Part shown: positions 1 through 10,421 of the stretch, piece by piece
Position numbering within the stretch: the stretch's first letter is position 1
How the letters are laid out: each line of letters opens with the position of its first letter
Assembly (NCBI GenBank): GCA_003142095.1
Contig: PLON01000016.1
Coordinates: forward strand, 62,001-126,000
DNA from: Acidimicrobiaceae bacterium
GTDB lineage: Bacteria; Actinomycetota; Acidimicrobiia; Acidimicrobiales; RAAP-2
DNA: 64,000 nucleotides
Direction of reading: 5' to 3'
The notes under the pieces: generated by a model
What the model saw: only the letters and a program-made list of their open reading frames with translations
The model's database searches: none
Told to the model about the DNA's origin: nothing
Made by a program: the position numbers and the translations under genes

Positions 1-25
1 GGCGGGGTTGGGTTGCGAGGAAGTG

Positions 26-57
26 TGGATTGAATCCATTATTGGACATCGTCCAAT
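26..57. promoter_or_regulatory. Putative FurA operator: two adjacent palindromes overlapping the furA -35 region
   Basis: Two perfect inverted repeats lie back to back: TGGATT-G-AATCCA at 26-38 and ATTGGAC-atc-GTCCAAT at 41-57. The second overlaps a possible -35 (TTGGAC, 42-47) that sits 16 nt from a weak -10 (TACTCT, 64-69). That would place the transcript start at about 76-78, on or next to the ATG at 78, which has no visible Shine-Dalgarno, so furA may be leaderless. Autoregulation of furA-katG by FurA is established in mycobacteria; use of these particular sites is inferred. Confidence 0.6.
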
Positions 58-77
58 ATCTGCTACTCTGACCTCAA

Positions 78-2830
<2,753 letters not shown>

Positions 2831-2864
2831 GTATGACGTGGGCTCACTTCGACGGCCCAACGTT

Positions 2865-2904
2865 CCATTCGCCTCGCGACGCGCCGAGCTCGCGAGGCGA
2901 ATGG
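2865..2904 (+). terminator. Strong hairpin after katG
   Basis: A perfect 15-bp inverted repeat, arms 2865-2879 and 2890-2904 with a 10-nt loop, lies 35 nt past the katG stop. There is no T-run after it, which is common for actinobacterial hairpin terminators. The rest of 2831-3052 shows no convincing gene. Confidence 0.75.
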
Positions 2905-3052
2905 CTATCGACACTCAAATCCGGATCCTAGAGCGAGGCCTTTTTGCTCGCGCGAAGAGAGTGCGCCAACTCGCGGCCGAGAGAACGATGAATGCGATCC
3001 CGGAAACCGCGAAACTCTCGCGGGCGCCGAGGATCTCGCCCACGAAACCCGA

Positions 3053-3086
3053 AGCATTAGATGCTTGCTAGCAGGCAACTAATGCT
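3053..3086. promoter_or_regulatory. Putative MarR operator
   Basis: Perfect 8-bp inverted repeat AGCATTAG (3053-3060) / CTAATGCT (3079-3086), enclosing a second imperfect dyad TTGC...GCAA. It sits directly in front of the marR start codon at 3098. MarR proteins commonly bind such dyads in their own promoter. A TAAACT at 3086-3091 could be a -10 giving a near-leaderless transcript. Confidence 0.5.
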
Positions 3087-3097
3087 AAACTGGCGCC

Positions 3098-3568
3098 ATG
3101 GCACCGAATCCAACGCAGGTAAAACCGTCTCAAACGAGTGTCCAGGCCGCCGAACATCTCCGGAAGGTAGTGGGCCGGCTCGGACGCACACTTCGACTCA
3201 CGCACGTGGATGGCAGCTTGTCACCAAGCCAACGTGAAGTTCTAGCGACGATTGTGCGACGCGGACCACTTCGATTGTCCGAGTTGGCTGCGGAAGAGGG
3301 ACTTAACCCCACGATGTTGTCGCGCATCCTCTCGCATCTCGAGTCCACCAAGTTCGTGACTCGTCGACCGGACGAGGCCGATGCCCGCGTCGTGCATTTG
3401 GCGCCCACTGAGGCGGGCCGCGCCCTTTGGGAAGAGATTCGTAACGAACGAACGGATGCCCTCTTGTACGCCCTCGGCAAACTCTCCGCTGATGAGCGGC
3501 GCACGATCGAGCGAGCGCTGCCGGTGCTCGAAACACTCGTCGAATCTCTAAGGAACCGAAATCTGTGA
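3098..3568 (+). CDS. MarR-family transcriptional regulator
   Basis: A 156-aa winged-helix regulator with the MarR layout: an N-terminal dimerisation helix, a winged HTH at about residues 40-110 ('LRLSELAAEEGLNPTMLSRI' recognition region, then 'RRPDEADARVVHLAPTEAG' as the wing), and C-terminal dimerisation helices. MarR proteins usually repress a neighbouring efflux or detoxification gene and are released by a small phenolic or drug-like ligand. The stop codon overlaps the start of the MFS gene (GTGA), so the two are translationally coupled. An 8-bp dyad immediately upstream suggests autoregulation. The ligand cannot be read from the sequence. Confidence 0.88.
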   Translation: MAPNPTQVKPSQTSVQAAEHLRKVVGRLGRTLRLTHVDGSLSPSQREVLATIVRRGPLRLSELAAEEGLNPTMLSRILSHLESTKFVTRRPDEADARVVHLAPTEAGRALWEEIRNERTDALLYALGKLSADERRTIERALPVLETLVESLRNRNL

Positions 3569-4830
3569 ACCTCCACGCGTCCGCCCGACGGATTTTTTCA
3601 TCACTTTCTAATCCCAACTACCGCAAGTTCTTCTTTGGTCAGACCACTTCACTGATCGGGACATGGATGCAGACCACGGCCCAGTCGTGGCTCGTCTTTA
3701 CCTTGACTCATTCCGCTACCGACATTGGCTTCGTGGTCGCGCTGCAGACCCTGCCCGTTCTTCTTTTCGCTCCCTACGGAGGAGTCATCGCGGACCGCGT
3801 CAACAAGCGACACCTCATGATTGGCTTGCAATCACTCATGGGTTTACAGGCCGCAGCGCTCGCAATTCTCTCCATCCTGCACATGGTCACGTACCTAGAC
3901 GTCTGCCTCCTCGCGGTGGTGCTCGGACTCAACAACAGCTTTGAAAACCCATCCCGTCAAGCTTTCGTCCTCGAGATGGTCGGGTCCGACAACCTTCGAA
4001 ATGCCGTCAGCTTGAACTCCACGATGAACAACGTGGCTCGCGCCGTGGGACCGGCGGCGGCCGGTGTCCTCATCGCGGCCGTCGGAGAAGGCTGGTGTTT
4101 CGCCGTGAACGCCGTCAGCTTTATTGCGGTCGTCGGCTCCTTGATGGCCATGGATCGCTCGACCTTGAATCCGAGTATGCCAACGGTGCGTGCGAAAGGT
4201 CAACTCCGTGAGGGATTCCGCTACGTCGCGAGGACCCCCGGACTGGCATTTCCTCTTATCATGATGGGACTCGTGGGCATGCTCGCCTACGAGTTTCAAG
4301 TCACGCTCCCCGTCGTCGCCGGAACTGTCTTTCACGGAAGCTCCACGATCTACGGAGTACTGCTGGCAGCCATGGGTATCGGTGCGGTCATAGGAGGACT
4401 ATGGACGGCCGCTCGAGGAAAGACGGGTGTGCGAGCACTCACGCGGGCGTCACTCATCTTCGGCGTCTGTATGACATTCGCGGCAGTATCTCCGCTTCTA
4501 GCGATCGAACTCATCGCGATGGCCCTCGTCGGATTCGCCAGCGTGTCGTTCCTCTCGATGGCGAACTCGACATTGCAATTAAATACTGATCCTCAGATGC
4601 GCGGTCGCGTCATGGCTCTCTGGGCGGTGGCTTTCATGGGATCGACGCCAATCGGCGGACCGCTCATTGGGTGGATAACGAGCACCGCTGGCGTACGGGT
4701 GGGGCTCGGCGTGGGAGCGGGATCATGCTTTGCGGCCGGCGTAATCGGATGGCTCGCTATCCGTCACCTTCGCTCCCGCGAAACGGTCCTTCCGGTAGGC
4801 CTCGCGTTGGCGCCCAGCGACGAACGATGA
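3565..4830 (+). CDS. MFS transporter (EntS/DHA3-like exporter)
   Basis: A 421-aa polytopic membrane protein of the major facilitator superfamily with about 12 hydrophobic segments. The start 'LSNPNYRKFFFGQTTSLIG' and 'NSTMNNVARAVGPAAAGVLI' match the drug/siderophore exporter branch typified by EntS and macrolide pumps. The GTG start at 3565 overlaps the marR stop by 4 nt, indicating a two-gene operon in which the regulator controls an exporter. Substrate unknown; drug or metabolite export is inferred from the MarR partner. Confidence 0.85.
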   Translation: MNLHASARRIFSSLSNPNYRKFFFGQTTSLIGTWMQTTAQSWLVFTLTHSATDIGFVVALQTLPVLLFAPYGGVIADRVNKRHLMIGLQSLMGLQAAALAILSILHMVTYLDVCLLAVVLGLNNSFENPSRQAFVLEMVGSDNLRNAVSLNSTMNNVARAVGPAAAGVLIAAVGEGWCFAVNAVSFIAVVGSLMAMDRSTLNPSMPTVRAKGQLREGFRYVARTPGLAFPLIMMGLVGMLAYEFQVTLPVVAGTVFHGSSTIYGVLLAAMGIGAVIGGLWTAARGKTGVRALTRASLIFGVCMTFAAVSPLLAIELIAMALVGFASVSFLSMANSTLQLNTDPQMRGRVMALWAVAFMGSTPIGGPLIGWITSTAGVRVGLGVGAGSCFAAGVIGWLAIRHLRSRETVLPVGLALAPSDER

Positions 4831-4879
4831 TCACATCTCGTGAAGCGTCTGCATGCGCCGCACCGCGGAGTTGCAACTT

Positions 4880-5350
4880 CTAAATCCCCGCTGGCGTCTC
4901 CGCGACTTCCTTGATGCGTTCCAACGTGGCTTGCATATTGTCAACGTTGGTCCGAGTACGGGATTTATTAGCGAATGCTGAATATAGGCGCAACGCGAGT
5001 GACGCGCCCAACTGGAACGACTCGGTCACATCCGTACCGTCGCCTACGGGAGCAAGGTGATAGCTCCAGTTGACAGAGGTCTTGCCTCCAGGGCCAATGA
5101 CGTCGAAGGCGAAGTCACGCCCCGGCTCACACGCAGTAATCCTGCACTTCGTCCAGTAGACCAGCCATGCCTTCCCGTTTCTGCGAACGTGTCCGCGAAA
5201 TCGAACACCTACCGCGGGGCCAGTCTTTCCGTCCAACCACTCGGCTTCGAATGTCTCGGGACTGTACCGTCCGATGTTGGTGACCTCACTTACGAGCGAC
5301 CACACGTGTTCCGGCGAGGCCGCCATGTGCACCGTGACTGAACCTTGCAT
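4880..5350 (-). CDS. SRPBCC-family protein (polyketide cyclase/START-like)
   Basis: A 156-aa protein with the SRPBCC pattern: an opening strand 'GSVTVHMAASPEHVWSLVSE', a central 'GVRFRGHVRRNG...WLVYWTKCRITACEPGRDFAFDV' and a long C-terminal helix ending in 'MQATLERIKEVAE'. Proteins of this type form a hydrophobic pocket and include coenzyme Q-binding, polyketide cyclase and uncharacterised stress proteins. It starts 8 nt after the zwf stop and is the last gene of the long minus-strand run, so it is probably co-transcribed. No catalytic role can be assigned. Confidence 0.75.
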   Translation of the reverse strand: MQGSVTVHMAASPEHVWSLVSEVTNIGRYSPETFEAEWLDGKTGPAVGVRFRGHVRRNGKAWLVYWTKCRITACEPGRDFAFDVIGPGGKTSVNWSYHLAPVGDGTDVTESFQLGASLALRLYSAFANKSRTRTNVDNMQATLERIKEVAETPAGI

Positions 5351-5358
5351 AGAACTCC

Positions 5359-6786
5359 TCAGGCGTCAGACGGGGCCGGATCCAACCACGGCGACTGCCA
5401 CGGAGTGTGACCCCGCAAGAGCTCGTCGGCTCGGTCCGGTCCCCACGAACCACGAGCGTACGGTTCGACGGCGGGTGGCTGGTCGAGCAATGGATGGAGG
5501 ATCCGCCACGTTTCTTCGACAGCGTCCTCTCGAGTGAAAAGTGAATGGTCGCCTGACAACGCATCGTGAAACAGGCGCTCGTACGCTCCGGGCGGCTTAC
5601 CGAGTTCGAGGTCAAAGGAGAGGTCCAAATGAACGTCCTTTGACGCCTTGCCGTCGGAACCTTTGGACAGCATGACCAGTCGCATGCCGGGGTCCGGGCT
5701 GACGCGGATGATCAGTTGATTCGCGTCAGGGCGAGGGATGTCCAGAAAGCTCAGGTTCGGTGGGCGCTTGAAGACCACCCGTATTTCGGTCGAGTCGGCC
5801 GCCAACTCTTTGCCGGCTCGTATGAAAAACGGCACGCCGGCCCATCGCCAGTTCTCCACCGCCAGGCGAAGCGACACGTACGTTTCGGTCTCGGAATCCG
5901 TCTTCACACCGGGGACCCGAAGATACCCGTCGTACTGACCTCGAGCGCACTGCGTCGGGTCGACGTCGGACATGGCGCGAAAGACGTCAACCTTCTTATC
6001 CCACAGAGCCCGATGTCCCGTCTCGACCGGCGCCTCCATGGCGAGCACGGCGACAATCTGCATGAGGTGATTCTGGACGACGTCGCGAAGACACCCGACG
6101 GGATCGTAAAACGCGCCGCGGTCGTCGACGCCGAACCTCTCGGACATTGTCACGTAGACGCCCGCCACGTGATCACGGTTCCAGAGCGGCTCCCATAATG
6201 CGTTCGCGAAGCGCAGAGACAAAATGTCGCCGATGGGTTGCTTGCCCAAGAAGTGATCAACGCGCAGTATCTGGTCCTCGTCGAGAACCTCGTGCAGTTG
6301 GTTGTTGAGAGCCAGGGACGACGTGAGATCGTGACCAAAGGGTTTCTCAATCATCACCGTGGCCCCACGAACCAGGTCCGCCCGACCAAGGGCGACCACG
6401 ATCGGGGCGAACAGCGAGGGCGGTGTTTCTAAGTAGTACAGCGCCCGCGAACTTGATGCGAGTTCCTTCTTCAATTTGTCGTACGTGGCACCGGACGTGA
6501 AGTCGCCTTGCACGTAGTTGAGTCGTCGAGCCAGTCGGTCGAACGTGGCTTCCTTTATGTGTTCACCTTCGCTCTCCAACGCCGCTCGCACGTGCGAGCG
6601 CAGTTCGTCGAGAGTCCAATCTTCGATGGCCACGCCAATAATGGGAAAGTCCAACAGACCGTCGAGTTCCAAGTGGTACAGCGCCTGGAAGGTCATTTTC
6701 TTGGCGAGGTCCCCTGTAATACCAAAGATGACGAGGGCGTCCGATGCGTTGGAGGAACTGTACGTCGCGTCAGGTTTTGGCGTCAT
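5359..6786 (-). CDS. zwf: Glucose-6-phosphate 1-dehydrogenase
   Basis: 475 aa, somewhat shorter than the usual ~490-510 aa but complete. The NADP-binding 'GITGDLAKK' is at residues 22-30, 'EKPFGHD' at 147-153, and the substrate-site signature 'RVDHFLGK' at 175-182. It oxidises glucose 6-phosphate to 6-phosphogluconolactone, the first step of the oxidative pentose phosphate pathway. It sits in a minus-strand series behind an SMP-30 lactonase and a sugar-type ABC importer rather than with tal, tkt or opcA, suggesting recruitment to a catabolic operon to supply NADPH or oxidise an imported sugar. No 6-phosphogluconate dehydrogenase is nearby. Confidence 0.95.
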   Translation of the reverse strand: MTPKPDATYSSSNASDALVIFGITGDLAKKMTFQALYHLELDGLLDFPIIGVAIEDWTLDELRSHVRAALESEGEHIKEATFDRLARRLNYVQGDFTSGATYDKLKKELASSSRALYYLETPPSLFAPIVVALGRADLVRGATVMIEKPFGHDLTSSLALNNQLHEVLDEDQILRVDHFLGKQPIGDILSLRFANALWEPLWNRDHVAGVYVTMSERFGVDDRGAFYDPVGCLRDVVQNHLMQIVAVLAMEAPVETGHRALWDKKVDVFRAMSDVDPTQCARGQYDGYLRVPGVKTDSETETYVSLRLAVENWRWAGVPFFIRAGKELAADSTEIRVVFKRPPNLSFLDIPRPDANQLIIRVSPDPGMRLVMLSKGSDGKASKDVHLDLSFDLELGKPPGAYERLFHDALSGDHSLFTREDAVEETWRILHPLLDQPPAVEPYARGSWGPDRADELLRGHTPWQSPWLDPAPSDA

Positions 6787-6833
6787 GGTTCGACCTTATT
6801 CCTTCGTCGTAACGCGACGTTCGTCGCCGTCCA

Positions 6834-7874
6834 TTATTGGTCGAGGTAGGAACCAGGTCGGTGAACGTGAGGCTCGCTTTCGATGACCGCACCGCAGACC
6901 GCGCACACCAAATGTGCAAAACAAGCGGATTCGCCTCCGATATCCGACTCGGTATCCATCCATTCATCGTTCGTGCGCGGTGACGGACGATATGGCGCCA
7001 GGGGTAAACCGGCCACGTCGACGTCGACGCAAAAGAGCCGACCGGCGTCGCGCTCGCTCTCAAGCAACTCCTCGGACATGTCTTCACGCGCCGTCGTGAT
7101 GTAGAGAGTCGTGCCGTTTGCTCCACCGATCGCACAGCTTGAGGGCTGAGCGGTCGAAAGCGCGACGCGCGCGAGTAACTCGCCGTTCGCGGCGTAGCGC
7201 CGTACCTGATAGCCGCCCCACACGGCGACCCAGATCGCACCTTCGGCGTCGACGCAGAGTCCGTCGGGCGCGCCCTCCTGTTCGGCGTTCAGTTGCGCGA
7301 ACACTCGCCCGCTCGTGATCTCGCCCGTGTCGGTGACGTCAAAGGCGCTGATCGTCCCGGGGCCGGAATCGACGTAGTACATCGTTCGCTCGTCGGGACT
7401 CCACCCGATGCCGTTCGAGACCGTGACGTTGTCAAGGATCGTCTCCGCGCCCGATGACTCGTGGTACCGATAAAGACTGCCGCGGCCCTTCGCAAAGTCG
7501 TTCGCCATAGACCCCAACCAGAATCTGCCCCACGGGTCGGCGGCGCCATCGTTGGTGCGCACCTCTGGCGCGTTACGGCTCTCGGGGCGCGATCGTTCGT
7601 GCACCTCTCCCGATTCACTCAGATGCGCAATCGACTGATTCATTCCCACGATCCAACCATCGTTACGTTGTTCGAAGGGAGCGAGCGCCGTGATCACACC
7701 ATCCACTTGGTAGCTCGCAAGAATATTGATCTGGGTTCCATTGGCGCTCGCGCGAAAGAACCGACCGGCGTACACGTCGACCCAGGAAAGTTCGCCACGT
7801 ATTTCGTCCCAGCGACAGCACTCACCAAGTTCGTAGAGGTCCGTCGTGCACGGTATCGCTACGAAGTCACGCAT
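6834..7874 (-). CDS. SMP-30/gluconolactonase/LRE family protein
   Basis: 346-aa beta-propeller of the SMP-30 family, which hydrolyses sugar lactones with a bound divalent cation. Visible signatures: 'CRWDEIRGELSWVDV' near the N-terminus (metal-ligand Glu), 'SRPESRNAPEVRTNDGAADPWGRFWLGSM', 'VSNGIGWSPDERTMYYVDS' and 'GAPDGLCVDAEGAIWVAVWGG'. The propeller ends near residue 300 at 'GLPLAPYRPSPR'; about 45 residues follow with three Cys and two His, unlike the usual family end. It lies 47 nt before zwf, so a role on a lactone formed in the same pathway is reasonable. The true substrate is unknown. Confidence 0.87.
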   Translation of the reverse strand: MRDFVAIPCTTDLYELGECCRWDEIRGELSWVDVYAGRFFRASANGTQINILASYQVDGVITALAPFEQRNDGWIVGMNQSIAHLSESGEVHERSRPESRNAPEVRTNDGAADPWGRFWLGSMANDFAKGRGSLYRYHESSGAETILDNVTVSNGIGWSPDERTMYYVDSGPGTISAFDVTDTGEITSGRVFAQLNAEQEGAPDGLCVDAEGAIWVAVWGGYQVRRYAANGELLARVALSTAQPSSCAIGGANGTTLYITTAREDMSEELLESERDAGRLFCVDVDVAGLPLAPYRPSPRTNDEWMDTESDIGGESACFAHLVCAVCGAVIESEPHVHRPGSYLDQ

Positions 7875-8026
7875 AGTCGGACACCTTATTCAACGCTGAC
7901 TTTCGCCCAGCGTCAGACGCACTTCGCGGGGGCCAGCTCCCGACTCACGCGCGTCGCAACTCAGTTCGTGGAGTGCGCAACAAAAGCTCGATCACCGATT
8001 TTCGACGCCAACTCACTCGCGCCATG

Positions 8027-9364
8027 TCACGGGCGCTCGGTGTTGAGATTCGACTGCGCCTCACGTAGCGGCGTATCTATTCCGCCCGCCGCGTAGTAAC
8101 GCTTGCCCGCGACGAGGAGTTCTTCGGCCGGGAACTTCGTGATCACTTCACAACCGGTCGCCGTCACCACGACTTCTTCTTCAATGCGCGCCGCCGACCA
8201 CCCGTCCTTTGCGGGCCAGTAGGTCTCCAACGCGAAGACCATGCCTTCTTCGAGAACTTCGGGGTGATCGAACGAGATCATGCGGCTAAAGATCGGCCGC
8301 TCCCAGATCGATAGACCTATGCCGTGGCCGTACTGCAGACCGAAGGCCGCCTCCTCATTCGCGAAACCGAAGTCCTGCGCCGCCGGCCAAAGAGCGACGA
8401 CGTCGGCCGTGGTGATCCCCGGCTTCACAATCGAGATCGCCGTATCAACGAGCTCGCGACACTTGGTGTAGGCGTCGCGCTGCGCCACCGACGCACTACC
8501 CACGGCGAAGGTTCGGTAGTAGCAAGTGCGGTACCCGTTGAAGCTGTGAAGAATGTCGAAGAAAGCGGGATCGCCGGGGCGAAGAAGCCGGTCGCTGTAG
8601 ACGTGCGGGTGCGGCGAGCACCGTTCGCCCGAAATGGCGTTTACCCCCTCGACGTGCTCCGAACCGAGGTCGTAGAGGGTCTTATTGACGAGCGCGACGC
8701 ACTCGTTTTCTTTGACACCCGGACGCAAGAATCCGTAGAGATCTTCGTAGGCCGCGTCAACCATCGACGCCGCCTGAGTCAACAGTGCGATCTCGTCCAC
8801 CGTTTTGATGCGCCTCGCCGCGAGGAAGGTCTGTTGACCGTCGACCAGGTGCATGCCTTCCTTCGCGAAGGCGGCCAGTATCGGCATTTCAATGATGTCG
8901 ACGCCGATGGGTTCCTTCTCGAGACCGAACTGGCGCAGAGCGTCTTTCACCTTGGTGGCAACGGTGCCCGCGCGGTCGGCGCCGGGAGGAATGGCCCCGC
9001 GCAGCGTGGAGATGCCCGCGCGTGCTCCCTCGTACGGGACTTGTGATCCATCGGGCAGAGTTTGCACGCCCGAAAGCCACGGGTTGTAAAGCTGGTGATG
9101 CTTGGCGGCGGATCCAAAGTCCCAGACAATCGGTTCGCCGCCGCGCGGCAACAACGAGAAGCGAATCAACTTGTCCATGGCCCACGTGCCGATGTGCGTT
9201 CCGGTCATGTAGCGGATGTTGTGAAAGTCAAAGGTGAGGAGCGCCCCGAGATCAGACGCCTCCAGCTCCGCCTTTAACTTGGCCAGTCGCTCGCCGCGAA
9301 GGCGCGGCATATCGACACGCGCCTCCCAGTCAACTGCGTTCGTTCCGTAGGTGTGTATACCCAT
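8027..9364 (-). CDS. M24-family hydrolase (creatinase/aminopeptidase P/DddP-like)
   Basis: 445 aa with the two-domain M24 layout: an N-terminal creatinase domain ('ALLTFDFHNIRYMTGTH') and a C-terminal pita-bread domain. Four of the five canonical metal ligands are visible (D270, H347 in 'YGHGIGLSIWE', E380, E395), but the second Asp position is Cys281 in 'NGYRTCYYRTF'. The family contains Xaa-Pro peptidases, metal-free creatinase, ectoine hydrolase and the DMSP lyase DddP; the N-terminal half looks more like the small-molecule members. It is 29 nt downstream of the sugar-type permease, and it probably acts on the imported compound. The C-terminus ('LREAQSNLNTERP') runs normally. Confidence 0.8.
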   Translation of the reverse strand: MGIHTYGTNAVDWEARVDMPRLRGERLAKLKAELEASDLGALLTFDFHNIRYMTGTHIGTWAMDKLIRFSLLPRGGEPIVWDFGSAAKHHQLYNPWLSGVQTLPDGSQVPYEGARAGISTLRGAIPPGADRAGTVATKVKDALRQFGLEKEPIGVDIIEMPILAAFAKEGMHLVDGQQTFLAARRIKTVDEIALLTQAASMVDAAYEDLYGFLRPGVKENECVALVNKTLYDLGSEHVEGVNAISGERCSPHPHVYSDRLLRPGDPAFFDILHSFNGYRTCYYRTFAVGSASVAQRDAYTKCRELVDTAISIVKPGITTADVVALWPAAQDFGFANEEAAFGLQYGHGIGLSIWERPIFSRMISFDHPEVLEEGMVFALETYWPAKDGWSAARIEEEVVVTATGCEVITKFPAEELLVAGKRYYAAGGIDTPLREAQSNLNTERP

Positions 9365-9393
9365 GACGATTCCTTTCTACCGAGTTCCCTAGA

Positions 9394-10398
9394 TCATCGT
9401 CGACGCTGGCGCAGCCAGACGTCGATGGAGACCGCCATGATCAAAATGACTCCCGTGACGAGCGGGATCAAGAACGAGTTGAACTGCAAGAGGTCAAAGC
9501 CGTTTTGAATGAGCGCGATGAACAGGACGCCGATCACGGTGCGCGTGACCGATCCGTCGCCGCCCATGATCGAGGTGCCTCCCACGACAATCCCGGCGAG
9601 GACGGTGAACGCGAGTGAGCTCTCATTGGAGTACGGCGTCGTGGTGAGCGTCTGGGCAAGACTGATGACGCCGGCGAGGGCGGCCGCAGCACCACTGAGC
9701 ACGAATGTCGCGATGCGCACCCGCGACACGCGCACACCGGCGAGCCGCGCGGCCTCAGCGTTGCCGCCGGCCGCAAAGACGTAGCGCCCAAATGTCGTTC
9801 GCCAGAGAGCCATGCCGAGCAGCACCACGACGACGAGAGTGATCCAAATCGCACTCTGGGCCCCGAGGAAGTTCGTCGTCGCAAACTTGCCCAGCGACGG
9901 TTTGTCGAAGAGGGAGTAGAAGGTGTTGTTGGTCGCCACCTCGGCGATTCCCGAGACCACGAAGGCCATGGCCAAGGTAGCGATCAACGCGTTGATGCGC
10001 AAGTAGGCGACGACCATGCCGTTGACGAGACCCACCAGCGCGCCGCAGGCAATCGCTACCACGATGGCCACAACAGGGTTGGTGTGAAGGGCGAGTTGGG
10101 CCGCAATGTCTTCGGCTAGGACAAACGTCGCTGCGACCGAGAGGTCGAGTCCTCCGGCGATCAGCACGAGCGTTCCCGCCGCCGCGATGATGAGCACCGG
10201 CGTCTGTAAGTAGAGGATGTTGACGACGAGGTTCTGTCGTGTGAGGAACTGGCCATTGGCAATCGCGAGCGTGATGAAGAAGATCAGGAACGGAATGAGA
10301 ATGCCGGCGGTGCGCCACAGGCCGCCGAACCGACGCCAGGTGAAATGAGACGCGCTACCGTCGACTGGTTCCAGCGCGATGCCGGATGCTTCCGTCAT
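9394..10398 (-). CDS. Sugar-type ABC transporter permease (RbsC family)
   Basis: 334-aa integral membrane protein with about ten hydrophobic segments and the BPD_transp_2 hallmarks, including 'GTLVLIAGGLDLSVAATFVL' and 'LAGIVVGGTSIMGGDGSVTRT'. It forms the channel of a CUT2-type importer together with the ATPase upstream (23-nt gap) and the binding protein. Such importers carry ribose, xylose, galactose, polyols, nucleosides or autoinducer-2 and some non-sugar compounds, so the substrate is undetermined. Confidence 0.92.
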   Translation of the reverse strand: MTEASGIALEPVDGSASHFTWRRFGGLWRTAGILIPFLIFFITLAIANGQFLTRQNLVVNILYLQTPVLIIAAAGTLVLIAGGLDLSVAATFVLAEDIAAQLALHTNPVVAIVVAIACGALVGLVNGMVVAYLRINALIATLAMAFVVSGIAEVATNNTFYSLFDKPSLGKFATTNFLGAQSAIWITLVVVVLLGMALWRTTFGRYVFAAGGNAEAARLAGVRVSRVRIATFVLSGAAAALAGVISLAQTLTTTPYSNESSLAFTVLAGIVVGGTSIMGGDGSVTRTVIGVLFIALIQNGFDLLQFNSFLIPLVTGVILIMAVSIDVWLRQRRR

Positions 10399-10421
10399 GA
10401 GATGTCCCTATCTTTTCTGTT

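Noticed and set aside
2838-3071. 77-aa frame between katG and marR
   Set aside because: Crosses the terminator hairpin and the MarR dyad, no ribosome-binding site, no resemblance to a protein family.
7461-8096. 211-aa frame opposite the SMP-30 gene
   Set aside because: Spans the intergenic region and the 3' end of the M24 gene; composition is that of a shadow frame.
8324-9046. 240-aa frame opposite the M24 gene
   Set aside because: Antisense shadow with no ribosome-binding site or motif.
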